Below are positions 44,200-56,605 of a stretch of DNA of 64,000 nt, piece after piece. The notes under the pieces are model-generated. The model did not search any database. It was not told the DNA's origin and saw nothing but the letters and a program-made list of their open reading frames with translations. The DNA is from Norana najaformis (taxonomy: Eukaryota; Annelida; Clitellata; Crassiclitellata; Hormogastridae), in the NCBI GenBank assembly GCA_964023275.1, contig OZ029917.1, positions 19,964,488 through 20,028,487 on the forward strand, read 5' to 3'. A program made the position numbers and the translations under genes. Numbering within the stretch: the stretch's first letter is position 1; the number at the start of each line of letters is the position of its first letter.

Positions 44200-45120
44200 A
44201 GAATTGTGCATTTCTCAGAGTATTTTTACCACCACGTTCGTCACTGACTGCACCAAGATAAGCGGGGAAGAAGTCGAAGTGTGAATGCAGCAAATGAATC
44301 TTCAGCAACATGTCGCACTTCATGGTTTTGTATGCTTGAAGCATGTTGTCAACCAGCAGGACGTAGTTTGACGCTCTGTAGTTGCCAAGAAACTTCTCAG
44401 CAGCATCCTTGAATGCCTTCCATGCGACTTTCTCTGGCCCAACAAGTAGATCTTCGAACTACTTGTCATTGATGACGTGTCTAATTCGTGGACCAACAAA
44501 AATGACTTCCTTAAGCCTGGCGTCAGTTATTCTTGGAAATATTGTTCTCCCATGTCGAAATCCTTCTCCTCTCTTGTTATCGCTTTCACGAAATTTCTCA
44601 ACAGTCCGAGTTTTACCTGATGCGAAGGCAAAAATTTCTTTCTTGTGTCGACAAGTGGTTTATGTGCCACACTTTTCTGCGGTGGAACGAAATCGCCTTC
44701 GGAGTGGCCAGTACTTTTTAATGTTATAAGACTCCTTAGCACGGCTGTATCATTCGCAAAAGAAACAACAGTATACTTGGCATATCAAAGCTGCATTTCT
44801 AGCAGCAATGCTACTACTTTTAGATCACCACAGATGTTCCAGTTGTAGTTGTTGTACTGTATGCGTTTCAGCAACAGTTCCATGTTTTCGGAGGTTTCTT
44901 TTATATGTACTGCATAGCCAATAGGTATTGAAGGGCGGACACTGCCATTGTGTAACAAGACAGCGTTCAGGCTCAACAGTGACGAATCTATAAAAAGACG
45001 CCATTGTTGTGGGTCATGCTTACAACTCAAAGCCATGAACAACTCATCAATGTCAATGTAGAAACGAGGTTTTCAATCTGCGCAAAAGAAATTTCTTATC
45101 TTCTTGCGGATCCAAAGACA
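44200..45120 (-). pseudogene. Divergent relic of the zinc-finger/RNase H-like transposase family
   Basis: Minus-strand fragments align in order with the copy at 48.3-50.2 kb: DIDELFMAL, QQWRLFIDSS then LNAVLLHNGS, AVHIKET, YNWNICGDLKVVALLL; after a frameshift KPLVDTRKKFLPSHQVKLGL, LKEVIFVGPRIR, WKAF, FLGNYRASNYVLLVD, LLKIHLLHSHFDFFP. Several stops and frameshifts are present and no TIRs were found. It belongs to a different lineage from the other two copies. Confidence 0.75.
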
Positions 45121-45793
45121 GAAATTTTCGTACATGGCTACAACAAACCCATCCTTGCTTTCAATGGGGTTTTTAAAATATATTTATATATTAGTGATTT
45201 CTTGCGGCATGAATTTAGTAGACCGTCACTCGTAAAAAGGTTACCTAAGTTTGGAGCGTGAGAAGAAGCACCAATCAGTAGGACTAATTTAATATGTTAA
45301 TACTTATGAAACTCTTAATGGCATTAGGCTAATTTAATTTCTAAGTGCAACTACATGTATTTTGGATGGGCTTTTTGAGAGCTACTGTTAATTACTTTTG
45401 ATTTTGCTCGACAGTATTAATGTGCTTCTTCTTCCGGTTCTCTGCCCTCAGGCAGGTTCAAACGTCCGATAACGCCACTTCTGTCGGTGCTGAGCTTCCT
45501 CTTTGAGCCTCCTCTTTAATGTGCTATCAATGTTAATTCAACAAAAGGCTTAAATTTAATTCAGAAAACTAAAATTAAAAGAGCGATCATCAAATAATAA
45601 AATCAGAACATAATTTGCTCCTTTTTTATATAAATCTATTCAAAGTCTGATTAAAATTACATCGATTAACTCAGACTACTTTAAGTAGTCCTACGTTTAC
45701 AATCGTCTGGCTTACAATCGAAGTTGAGCCTTACATATAGCCTACGCCCATGCGCCGGCATCACTATATTGTGGGCGTCTACAGTAGTTCAGT

Positions 45794-46618
45794 TCACAGA
45801 TTGTCCGTTATGAACTTTGTAATCTCTGCGAACATCGGATCAGCTTCTGGAAACAGACCGACGAAATTGGCGATACCATGAAACCCGTTTTCAGCGTTGT
45901 ATATTGTTACCCTATTTTTCGTCTCTTTCAGTCTAATGCCGTAAAGCCAACCTTCGTCTCGTAGAGGGTCGTAGTTGGCCAAAAACACAAAGGCATCCGG
46001 AAGGTTTTCCAGGTTATCAGCAACAAGAGGCGAGTAATATGGATTCAGCATCTTTCCTTTGATCTCATTCCACACCTTTTCGTCTCCATCCGGGTAATCC
46101 GGTGTCACAAACCCGGAAAGAAACTCTTTGGGAAGCTTCTCCAGATTCATATAGGTTTTTGCAATCGTCTGCCGGAAGCTCTTTGTCACGTGACGGTTAT
46201 CCAAATAAGCATCTAAGTGGTCATGGTTTCCGTCAATGTACATGGCCGTGAAGAAGGCCATCACGGCTCTGGTCAGCAGAGGACCATCACTATTCTGTAG
46301 CATTGAAGGCAGATTGAAGTCCAGGCCTTGAGTGACGGGGTAGATGAGAACCTGAAGCTTGAGACGAATGGGAAATTGTTCATCACGAAGTCTTAAGGCT
46401 ACGGTGGCTGCCAAATTTCCGCCAGCGCTGTCACCTGTAATAACAGACCTGATTATGGCCACCTTATTTGTAGTATACTGCAAGTTTTGTAAAATTTAAT
46501 TCTAAACAGTTTTGGGAAAACGGATTAAACGCATTTAATTTTAAATTTTAAACAAACTGATAGAACGACAGAATGTGAGAGAATTCGATATATGGTAACA
46601 AAAGATGTTAGAGAGCAT

Positions 46619-46680
<62 letters not shown>

Positions 46681-49600
46681 GAGAGAGAGTGAGAGAGAGA
46701 GAGTCGAAGAACATGCCTTAGCGTAAGAGAGACACACGAGTACCTGAGAAAAGGACGCAGACAGGGAGAATACAGTCAGAGAGAAACAACTAGAAAGACG
46801 AGCCAAGGATCACAGCAAGACAGTGATACTATTGGAGGAGTGTTTTCCATATGGTTAAATGTAGACTCTAAGACATGACCAAAGCAGACGTGAGGTTTCA
46901 ATTTTGATGTGGACGTACTGTAGTTTCGTCAGTTTCAAGTTGTGCGCCTACATATTTAGTGCGTTCAAAGACAGTTCGCATTTTGAATTGTTCCATGAAG
47001 TGTTTTATATTTATTTTGCAGGCAAAGACAGAGATAATTTAGCATTTAAAAATGTATTAAAAGTGCGCATGAAAAAGCTATTTAACTTTTCCTACCAGAT
47101 ACGGCAACTCTTTTTGGATCTACGTTAAAATCCACAGCATTCTTCAGAAAGTACTTTGTTGCAGTGGCACAGTCATCTATGGCTGCTGGAAAAGGAAACT
47201 CTGGAGCCAATCGATATCTAAAACAATTTAACCAATCAGCAATACAGTTAACATTCCCTTCAACGTCTTTTGGGAAAAGTTCATATGTACACTGGATAAA
47301 CCACTATTACTTTTCAACTTCTCCTTCGGCGACTGAATGCACTTGTGAATGTACAGAGCCCTTTTTTCGACCTCGGTTGTGTTACGGCACATTAAAGTAC
47401 ACTTTTGATTACAAACGTGTAACAAATTTTTTTTGCTTTTTGTTCCTGGATAGTAAGTGATATTTTCTAATTGCTTATACCTCAAAAACATAGAAAATGG
47501 CTATCATTCCCCAAAAAGTTTGCTTTTGTGACCAGGACATTGATTTTCTTAAATTAACTACTTTACATACACTCAAGATGAATTCAGTGCTGAATAAACT
47601 TGGAGTAACTACTAGAACTTTCGAGAACTTTCGAGAATATTCTAGAACGTCCTAGAACCTACTGGAACTGTCCAGAAATATAAATAGCAGTATAAAGACA
47701 GCGGTCTTAAGCCGATCAGTTTAGTTTAGTTTAGTAAGTAAGTAAGTAAGTAAGTAATGCATTTGTTAACACGCCATATGTCCATCGAATGAGCGAGGAA
47801 TCGTAGGCGTGGGTGGGTTACATGTCAGACAACAAAAGCAAGACGATACAGGTAGGTCTTAAACCGCTTTACGAATGTGTCTAGCGAGATATTGTCGTGA
47901 GTAATGTAAACAGGAAGGCTATACCAAATGGCTGGTGCTGAGTTGCTGAATCCGCGTCGTGAGAAATCAGACCGAAAGTCTCTGATGTCAGGGAAAGACA
48001 GAAGGTTTTGTGTAGCTGATCGCAGAGACCTGGATGGTAGGTAACGATGTAAGGATGACGACAGGTAAGCTGGTTGATTGGTCGAGAGAGTCTTGCGTGT
48101 GAGGAGAGCTATCTTGTAAGTGATTCTGGAGCTGACAGGCAGCCAATGTAGATTTGCCAGTACGGGAGTGACGTGGTCAAACCTTCGGGTTCCTGTCACC
48201 AGACGGGCTAACGAGTTTTGGACGTGTTGCAGTTTGGCGATGTTAGACTTTGTAGTACCGTACAGCAGCAAATTACAGTAGTCGAGTTTTGCTCTGGTTG
48301 TAGCTGCCTAAGTGGATATACATCTGAGATGGCATCAAGAGGCTCCAAGCATCCGGCAAACGCATTTTGCTATGTCTGCGGCCAATTTATCAATTTAAGA
48401 GCGAAAAATTACTCCGTGGAAGCATCTGTTAAGATGTGTGAAGCCTACAAGGGATATTTCGGCATGCCTGTCGAGGATCAAGACAAACCCTGGGCATCTC
48501 ATTTCACCTGTGCGACCTGCAAAAACGCTCCAGGGTAAGATGGACAATTGATACTCGCTTAGATGGCGACATCTTATGTTATAAAAGTTTTAAAAGTTTG
48601 AAATGTTGTAATTTCACAATATTTGAAAATTTTCAAAGTTATTGAACAAATACATGATATATGAAATATGTTGCGAGAATGTCCTACACTTTAGCCATGG
48701 ATGAAATACATTTATTTTGTTATGATCACAATTTCGTTTTGTCCTTTTGCAGGACGGTACAGAGGGAAAAAGAGAGCCATGATGAAGTTTGTTATGCCAA
48801 GAATTTGGCGAAAACCCACTGACCACTCAAGCAATTGCTACTTCTGCGTGATGGATCCTTCCAAACGTCGGACTGGCAAGAGTGCACCTGCTACCACATA
48901 TCCGAATCTTCCTTCATGCATTGCCCCGGTGCCACACTGCCCTGAGCTTCTTGTACCCACTTCTACGGAGAGAAAGCAGCCGTTCTGGGAAGATAGTAGT
49001 ACGTTAGAGAGCGAAGAAGATCCAGATTACAATTTCCGACCTGAGGAGAGAAACCCATATTATCCCAACGAAAAAGACCTCAACGACTTGATCAGAGATC
49101 TTAGTCTCACCAAGTCCAATGCCGAGCTTTTGACGTCTAGGCTCAAGGAGTGGAATTTGTTGGATGAAAGTATGCAAGTCGCAGAACAGGGGAAGCGTCA
49201 ACAAGCTTTTTCCAGGTTCTTCACCAGTCAAGATGAGCTCTGTTTCTGCCACAATGTGACCGGTCTGTTCGAGGGAATTGGAATCGACTGTAACCCGAAC
49301 GAGTGGCGTATCTTCATTGACAGTTCATCCAGGAACCTCAAAGCCGTGCTGCTCCATAACGGGAACAAGTGCCTGTCTCTTCCTCTGGCTCACTCGGTGC
49401 ACCTCGAAGAGGATTACAACAGCATCAAGAGCTTCCTAGACGCCTTGAAGTATGATGAGTATGGCTGGGAGTTCATTGGAGACTTCAAAATCATAGCATT
49501 TCTGATGGGTCTCCACGGCGGTTTTACCAAGTTTCCCTGTTAACTTTGCCTTTAGGACAGCAGGAAAACAAGATGCACTACCACAGGCGGGACTGGCCAC

Positions 49601-52600
49601 ATCGGACAGAGTTCTCTATGGGGAGGAACAGAGTCAAGTGGGAGCCACTGGTGGACCCCAGAAGGTGCTGATGCCACTACTGCACATAAAATTAGGCCTT
49701 ATGAAACAATTTGTCACAGCTGTAGATAAGGAGTCGGCAACCTTCAAGTACCTTCAAGACTTCTCCCCTAAGTTGTCTGAGGCAAAGGTCAAAGCCAGTG
49801 TCTTCGTCGGACCACAGATAAAGAAGATCCTGGAGTGCAAAGAATTCCCCAAGAAGCTCAATAGTAAGAAGAAAGCGGATTGGACAGCTTTGTCGCAGTA
49901 ATTAGGGACTTCCTGGGCAATCACGAGGCAGAAAACTATGTGAAGCTGGTTGAAACTCCGGTAAAGAAATACGGCAAAATGGGCTGCAGGATGTCCCTCA
50001 AAGTTCATATCCTCGATGATCATCTTGATAACTTCAGGGAGAGCATGGGCGTACTCGGAGGAGCAAGGCGAGCGCTTCCACCAGAATATACTGGACTTCA
50101 ACGTCGCTACCAACGATAGTATAACGAAAATATGATGGGAAACTACATTTGGGGGCCGATTCGTGAAAGTGATTCACAGTATAATTGTAAATCTCTAAAA
50201 ACTACTCACTTCTAATCTTTTATGGTCATTTTTGTATAACGATAGTGTAAATACATGTTAATATTAATTCATGTGTTTTTTGACTTTATTTGTACGCCCG
50301 TTTCTTCATTGGTCGCAAAAGCAAAGTTTGAAGGGAATAACAGCCATCTTTTATACTTTTGAACTTTTTGAGGCATAAGCAAGTAAGAAATAACACTTAC
50401 TATCCAGGTACTGTAATATTATTTAAGGGCCTGAAATAAAAAATTTCTTACTCGACCGACACAACAACACTTCTGGTGTTCTTGCACAAGTTTTTCGCTA
50501 TTGATTCGGCACTGTCTAAACAAAAAAGACAATTAAATACTAAATATGGTCTGTGAGTTAGGTCTACACATAACTAAAACATCTGTAAGTCTGCATTTCA
50601 CGAATGGTTACTGTTAGCCTTCATGTTTAATCAACCTACCAATTTCTTTTCTTGCATGTGTATTTGACTACTTTTGGCTGTCCGTAATAGCTCGGCCTAC
50701 AGTAGTTTCGGTCCAAATAACTCCAATCGTTTGCAGCGCTAATGTGGACTTATTAAATTATTCACGTAGGCCCAAGTGTGGATTAATAATATGAAGATGT
50801 TTCATGCGTTTGGCTCAGTCTGCAGATTGCCTGCCAGCATTTTACTGGCTTTGTGTGAAACCCATTTTTAAACATGAATGGCTCACGAAGGACCATTTGC
50901 AGATAAATATTTCCTATGGGTAACCACATAAAATTCTGCCAAAGTTGACAATTTAAATAATTCAGTACATTACTGGCTGTTTCATGTAGCTGTCATTTGG
51001 ACGTATAAAATAACTGAGCCAAGATCATCACTAACCAATGCTTCCTACGGCCCATCCTCCGCCGTGGTAGTATACTATTGCAGGTAAAGTTTCATTGAGT
51101 GTATCTGAAGGTTCGTAAATTCTAACTGGAATTCCATCGAAAATCGTATCGCTAGTCTGTCAAATTCAGCAATTACCAGAAAAGATAAAATTGACGTTCC
51201 GTGTAAAGATTGAAACGTTACCCAGCAATCTGCATTTATTTTTCTAAAGTCAAATGTATATTGTGTAGTGTTTGCGTTAATACATTTTCCTCGGAGTTAG
51301 TTATTTATCTATCGCGTTGTAAATCTTATTAAAATAATCTTTTAATAATAATTTAGGCCTCCTAGTCGTTGAGACCGAATGGGGGTGAAAATAAGATATT
51401 TTAAATATGTTAAATAATCTTGTGACGACAATAGGCAGACAGTCTTAAAAACACCAACAGTTTAATTCCAGTGGAATTATACCTCATCTTATTCTTTTTG
51501 GAAACAAAAACGTAACCAGATGCACTGATATAGGCTATCTAGCGAAAATTTTATTTAACCTACTACTTCCTTTCATTTGAATAATTATATAAGTAATTTA
51601 TTCCTTATAATTTTGCCTTGTATACAAACAAATTATAACCTACCTGATTAGATATACAAAGTTCTATCTATATTTTTGATCGTTGATCTATATTTTTGAA
51701 TGATAAGTTCCAAACTAAACGTAACAAGCATGCGTGCTTGAAAAATGCTTATTAGCTAGATTGCCTGATGATTTCGACCTACGAGGTTCAATATAGTCAC
51801 TGCAGCATTATTTGCAGATTAGCCACAAAAGCTTACTTGAACCCCAGGTACATTCTTTAGATCAGGCAACCCGTATTTCATCATTGCTGTAAAAAATTCT
51901 CTGAATATTTTCGCTTCCGTACCGAATCCAAGGTGCGATCCAACACGAGACTGAAAGTAACAAGCAGGAGTTGAACACCTCGGTAACTGAGAGAAGTGTA
52001 TCTATCGCTTTTGCCTAAATTCTTCGGGTGCATACCGTTAAGTGATGTCTGTGTGCAAATGGTTCGGTTGTTACGTTGCAACGGTTGGGCTTGAGCTTCA
52101 ACTGGAAGATCGTTTAACCGGGTTCTTCAAAGATTTCAATTGAACTAAATATCGATGAAATTTTACTCTCTTTGAGCACCTTCGGAAACAAGTTACCGGA
52201 CTGAAACACTAGTACCGTCTTTTATCGCTCCTATAGGGTAGTCTAGTAATTAGCGTACTAGATTAAGCAGATTTTCGATTCGTAGCCAGGTCATAAATTA
52301 TAATCGATGGAAATTGGTTTCAAAACGAGCTGGCATCTGTTTAGCATGCAATCGATCTTAGATCAGACGGAGAACAAGTCATTTGATTCCATTTATGTCA
52401 AAGCCTAGACACCGAAGTCCTGAAAAAGACAGCGTAAGAAACTATAGACCGGTTCTGCAGCCAAATCCCATGGTTTTGCTGAGGATTGGTTGCAGTGATC
52501 GACCTGTTTTAACGCTCTACAGATTGCTTTTGATTGTAATCGTAATCTCGAAACTTCTAAAGCGCCCAAAGAAAACTAAGATGCAGGAGCTCAGTCAAAA

Positions 52601-53386
52601 TAAAAGCAATAGGCAGATAAGGTGAGGTTCGGTTCCGTGTCGAGATCCAAGTGTCAGGCAAGTAGTCAGACAACTACGGTGGATGGTAAGTCTAGGACGA
52701 TGATGCTGTGATTAAAATAGCGTCTAAAATCGAAGATTTTATGAGATATTTATTTTTAATGTAAATTCTTACGGAGGAATTACTCTAGCACCGGTTCTTG
52801 TTCTCATCCATCCCTAGCAGCAGATTTCTTTACTGCGCAAGGCGACCTGGTGACGTTATCCCACCGGCCCAAACTTCCACGGTCCAGTATGGATGCTTCG
52901 TTATGGTTGGTCCAAGTTTCTGAAGTTTGTTGCCTAGCAACTTGCGACGACATCTCCTTGGCCGTCCTCTGCCCCTTTTCCTAAGTGCTTGAAAACTATT
53001 CTAGTTTGTCGTGGTTTTGTGTTGTCAGGTCGGACCGGAATGCCCCTGCTAAGTTTCTCTCGAAGTGGCGCTATATAAATTGGCGATTACATTTACAAAT
53101 TACAATAATCTCGTTATCGCAAGACAAGACTCAAAAGTGAACATTCATTCATTCATTAATTCAGATATTTATATGGTGCTCCTTCAAATATTATACCAGA
53201 GGCAATGCGACTAAACACACTGTACATGACACCTACCAAGAGCCTAGCTATTTTATTCGTTGCCATCAGGAAGTGAAACTGTCTTCTCGATGACGCTGAA
53301 TAGCCGGGAGGCAGAGGGGAATACGCCCAGAACGAAAAAGCAGCCACGAGTATCGCACAGACAACAAGAACTCTTTTCAAACCCAT
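45794..53386 (-). CDS. AADAC: AADAC-like serine esterase, copy 1 (403 aa, six exons)
   Basis: Hydrolase of the arylacetamide-deacetylase (hormone-sensitive-lipase-like) family, expected on the lumenal face of the ER. Exons: 53386-53237, 51950-51837, 51156-51036, 50515-50452, 47217-47096, 46434-45794. All introns are GT-AG, phases fit, and the total is 1,212 nt. The N-terminal signal anchor follows MGLKR (hydrophobic residues 6-20), then the SPLP motif. Oxyanion-hole HGGGW is at 119-123, nucleophile Ser193 in GDSAGG, Asp346 in YDPLRDEG and His376 in GFHG, all at the spacing usual for the family. Total length also equals the family norm. The intron between exons 4 and 5 holds a DNA transposon and a LINE. 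It is paralogous to the gene at 56.6-62.3 kb and probably intact. Confidence 0.9.
46620..46705. repeat. (GA)n microsatellite
   Basis: Long GA dinucleotide tract in the last intron of esterase copy 1. The paralogous intron of copy 2 has a more diverged GA-rich stretch at 57,470-57,540. Confidence 0.95.
47727..48300 (-). pseudogene. LINE family F1 3' end nested in the transposon
   Basis: (GTAA)n at 47,731-47,757 marks the 3' tail on the minus strand. An open frame 48,271-47,825 encodes the C-terminal end of ORF2: QNSLARLVTGTRRFDHVTPV, LHWLPVSSRITYKIALLTRK, SNSAPAIWYSLPVYITHD. The open frame and low divergence indicate a young 5'-truncated insertion. It is closely related to the copy at 37.1 kb. 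Confidence 0.85.
48329..50215 (+). pseudogene. Broken gene of the transposon: zinc-finger, RNase H-like protein
   Basis: Exon 1 (48,329-48,534) begins MASRGSKHP and encodes CYVCGQF, YFGMPV-DQDKPWA, HFTCATC (a Cys-rich finger). Exon 2 (from 48,753) encodes RGKKRAMMKFVMPRIWR, the second half-finger NCYFCVMDPSKRR, a variable acidic segment, LNDLIRDLSLTKSNAELL, then WRIFIDSSSRNLKAVLLHNG, SVHLEEDYNSIKSFLDALKY and FIGDFKIIAFLMG. A stop (49,541-49,543) replaces a Tyr in the FPCYLC motif, and frameshifts follow. Remaining fragments are LLHIKLGLMKQFVTAVDKES, LSEAKVKASVFVGPQIKKI, FLGNHEAENYV, MGCRMSLKVHILDDHLD. The family is widespread and unnamed in my knowledge; transposase function is inferred from the TIRs and fold-like pattern. 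Confidence 0.8.
52520..52700 (-). repeat. LINE family F2 3' end
   Basis: The minus-strand tail ends GAGATTACGATTACAATC. GAGCTCCTGCATCTTAG, CTATTGCTTTTATTTTGACT and ACACTTGGATCTCGACACGG are the UTR blocks of F2. It lies between exons 1 and 2 of esterase copy 1. Confidence 0.6.
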
Positions 53387-53689
53387 TTTAAACCTATCAG
53401 AAACAACTTCATTGATTATGTGCACCGTGAATGAAAGCGTATTAAAATAGTTTATAAAAGTAAAAACTAAACTTTAATCAACCTTATAGCAGATGTGATT
53501 TAGCTGTTTTACATCGCAAACTTCAGCTTTAGAATATCTTCAAAGTAATCGCCGATTTCAACTAAGGCAGTGGCTGCTCTACAGTGCCTCAAACTGAATG
53601 CCTGACCCTGGTTGCTCCGAAATTTCGACCCGGTCTGTAATGAAATCCGTTATCATTTAAGTTTGATATATTGCAAAGGCGCTACTTAA

Positions 53690-53902
53690 ATTTAAATGTA
53701 GATGTACTTCAAAGAATTGATCCTTCACTACCGCTGTCCGTTTGAATGGGCGCCAGCCATTTAAGGACTCCGTGTAGGCCTACGGACCTCGTGATTCAAA
53801 TCTGAAATATAGCGAACTAGTAATATATTCGGTAGGCGAACCGGCATCCTCACGCCCAGAGGCGACTTAACGAACGCTTTAACCAATGTAGCTAACAAGG
53901 CC
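53690..53902 (-). repeat. tRNA-derived SINE, family S1, copy 4
   Basis: On the minus strand: GCCTTGTTAGCTACATTGG head, CCTCTGGGCGTGAGGATGCC, CAGATTTGAATCACG (B-box region), body CAGCGGTAGTGAAGGATC. It lies just upstream of esterase copy 1, same orientation as the other three. Confidence 0.75.
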
Positions 53903-54196
53903 AGTACAATTGCATAAACCCGATGCGTGATGAAAACCGATATTTTTTTATTAATTTTTATATTTTCACGGGAGCGACTTATCTCATTAGGCTCCTATTA
54001 GCATCTTAATCATGCTTTATCTGCGCTGCTAATAATATGAAATATGCAGTCATTACTTCTGCCGGTCCTTTCTGTTCTAAGATTTGCTACATAGGCCTAT
54101 ATTCGATTTTCAGCTCATGATCGTTTTTCACAATTTGTAAATATTCTGCAAGATGAGCGATGTTTGGCAAATGTTTAATAATCCTAAAAGAAGGCA

Positions 54197-54372
54197 ATGC
54201 ATACAGATGAGTCTACACCTAAGCCAAATTTTAAGAATAAGTTCTCTGAACAGATTTCACCGGCATCGGTAACTTCACAGAACACGAGAAGGTCGGTCGC
54301 TCTGCTGGACGACGAGATGCCGGACGATGCTGTAGAATTCAAAATAAATGCAGAGAATATTAATGAATCCAA
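54197..54372 (+). CDS. Possible first coding exon of an unrecognised plus-strand gene
   Basis: The frame begins MHTDESTPKPNFKNKF after an in-frame TAA, continues through SQNTRRSVALLDDEMPDDAV and ends ENINESK at a good donor (CCAAG/GTGAGC). The composition (acidic, Ser/Thr/Asn, one RRS site) is like a disordered N-terminus. No partner exon was identified downstream, and the antisense frame is also open, so this rests on the start context and donor only. Confidence 0.3.
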
Positions 54373-54429
54373 GGTGAGCAACTGTTGGTTAATTATTATA
54401 ATGGACATGCCGCTGAACAACTAAAACGA

Positions 54430-56600
54430 TTATTGATCTGTCTTGTTCGCTGACTAGCATTTTATAAATGACACGATGTCATCGCTTTTTGCGTAGGCCT
54501 ATGCAGTTTAGACTACATTGTATAGAGTTGCATTAGGCACTATAGCAGTTAGCGAGTAACTGAATAGTTTTGTAAGAGCATTGTTAGCAAAGAATAGTCT
54601 TATCCACCGACAATGGCATATTTGCTTTTACTGTTGGCTAGCGAGATTTTGAGCAAGGCAGCTAGCCCGTCAGCCAGCCTGCCTCCCTTCCAGTTTACAT
54701 GTCTGTCTGATGCCTCAGTGCCAGCCTGCTGCCTGCCTTCCCATCTGCCTACATGACGATCTGCTGATGCGCGCACAAAAGTGCACATCGGAACACACAC
54801 TGACAAACATACACACCGCCCGATTAACCAGACAGACTATATACGGCGATTATATAATCTACATCGTAAAACAGACCTATGCATATAATATTAAGTAGCA
54901 AGTCAACCCGCAACAAAATCCAGCGCTACTAAATTTATGCCTCATCTTGTATATCTGTCAGAAATCGTTAAAAACCACTCACTTCGGTGTTAAGTAAGTT
55001 CTGTATGTCGTGATCTAGAATTACAGGTAGGCCAGATAACCTGAGTCAAAAACTAGGCTCACACGAGTCTAATTATAGGTGCTTTGTAAAAGCCGTTGCG
55101 TTTATGGGATTTCAACAACATCATGCTCACTTCCAGAAGCCAGCTTGTAAGCAATGGGTGCGAAGCAATCGGAGACCTATCTGTATAAACCTCCATGTGT
55201 AGATGAAGATCTTCCTCTTCTGCCTCTTCGCCTTGGATGGCTCGCACTGTGACTGCCAAATAAAAAGCACCGGTGCATAAATTAGGCATAGCTGCAATGA
55301 AGTAACGTTGGGCCCCCTTTAATATACTTGGTTGAATGCCTGGGAATTGCTTCGTCATCAAGCGCCTACTCAGCTCTCCATCCAGCGGCGTAAACGCATA
55401 CTACCGACACTGCGCCTGTGTAATGCAACAGACCAAAAATCCTTTTGACATGATTTTTAACTTGCACCATATTATTTAGACCGGGCATCTGTGAATTGCT
55501 TTAAAATGGATAAGATATTTGTAACTTACAGGGTGGTGAATAAGATAATTCGCGAAATTCAGGAAGGATGTCATTCCATGTGAGTTGCAATTGTGGTCTT
55601 CACGGGTCTTGACTGCATGGCTTTGGTCAATGAACTGTGACTTTGGAAAGTGATTTTGCTTAAAAGCAACCATTGAAAACGGCCTTGTGCATTACGATAA
55701 CAGCGCTGTAGAAGTTTCTGGATTATGTTATTTTTATTTAAATAATATCTGAAATATATTTTAGTCTGATAATTAAGTTGTTCGTTCGTTTTTGTTTTGT
55801 TCATAATATTGTAATGGTTTATTTTATATTCATAAACACATCTAATAGCTAAGTCAATGTCGTAATACCCAATGTCGGATTCGTGGATACCACAAGCGGA
55901 TATCATCGGGAAGTTAGTCTGCCTCGGAGTGTGTAGTCGACATGATGGCACAAGTTCCGGTATTTCGAAACGAATAAACAAGTCTGTATTAAACACGGGG
56001 TAAAGCTACGGGAGCTTATCTCAGGGTTGCGATAAGAAAGACGACTTTCACTGTCAGAGTACCATAAAGATACTACAGAATCTTTTGACGTTGAATTTAT
56101 TAACTGTGTCATATGAGAACCGCCAACATAGAGTCCCGAAAGGAGAACTTAGACCTACTTCGTAATTTGTGCTATAGTAATGAGATTTGATCACGTATAC
56201 GATTTCCATCCATTTTTCTGAACCCCAAACTTTCATATCTAAAAATATTTATAGCTGTTCCATGGTATCAAAACAGGCAGAAGATATGCATTGACTGAAA
56301 GGCGATTGGAAAATGGTTTTGATACAGGATTAGCAACGCAACAAATTTGTTAAACTCTGAGCTGATATGAGGCAAAGATCCATCCGCTTGGGGGTGCATT
56401 CGGCTAACGAAGGGCTCCCTTGGAGCAAAGAGAAACTCTGCAGATAACCGAATCGAATTCTACTGTTTTGCTAGCAGAATAAAATTGTTGATACCCAACC
56501 AGCACACACACGCTGGGACATTGTTGGAGAAGGTTGATCTAACGCTGTCGCAATGTGTGTGTGTGTGCGTATGTTTGCTGGCCACAGATTCGGTTTTGCC
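54430..56600. other. Intergenic, no gene recognised
   Basis: Between the two esterase genes. A 100-codon minus-strand frame at 55,361-55,059 (with GEEAEEEDLHLHMEVYTD) is not recognised and lacks splice or homology support. A CA/GT run lies at 56,552-56,570. Confidence 0.4.
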
Positions 56601-56605
56601 TTGGT

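Larger units (their letters stand above)
47445..50408 (+). mobile_element. DNA transposon with about 100-bp terminal inverted repeats, copy A
   Basis: The left end starts CCTGGATAGTAAGTG at 47,445 and the right end finishes CACTTACTATCCAGG at 50,408: a perfect 15-bp match. Similarity continues inward for about 100 bp (GCTTATACCTCAAAAA, GAAAATGGCTATCATTCC, TTTGCTTTTGTGACC on the left against the reverse complement of the right). The element is 2,964 bp and includes a nested LINE (47,727-48,300). It carries a two-exon gene on the plus strand and lies in intron 4 of esterase copy 1, antisense to it. Target-site duplication is not evident. Confidence 0.85.

Noticed and set aside
47445..50408. Target-site duplication of TTAA or TA type for the transposon
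   Set aside because: Flanks (…TTTTTGTT on the left, TACTGTAA… on the right) show no clear direct repeat, so I do not assign a superfamily from it.
55059..55361. 100-codon minus-strand frame with GEEAEEEDLHLHMEV
   Set aside because: No family recognised, no splice-site support, single isolated frame.
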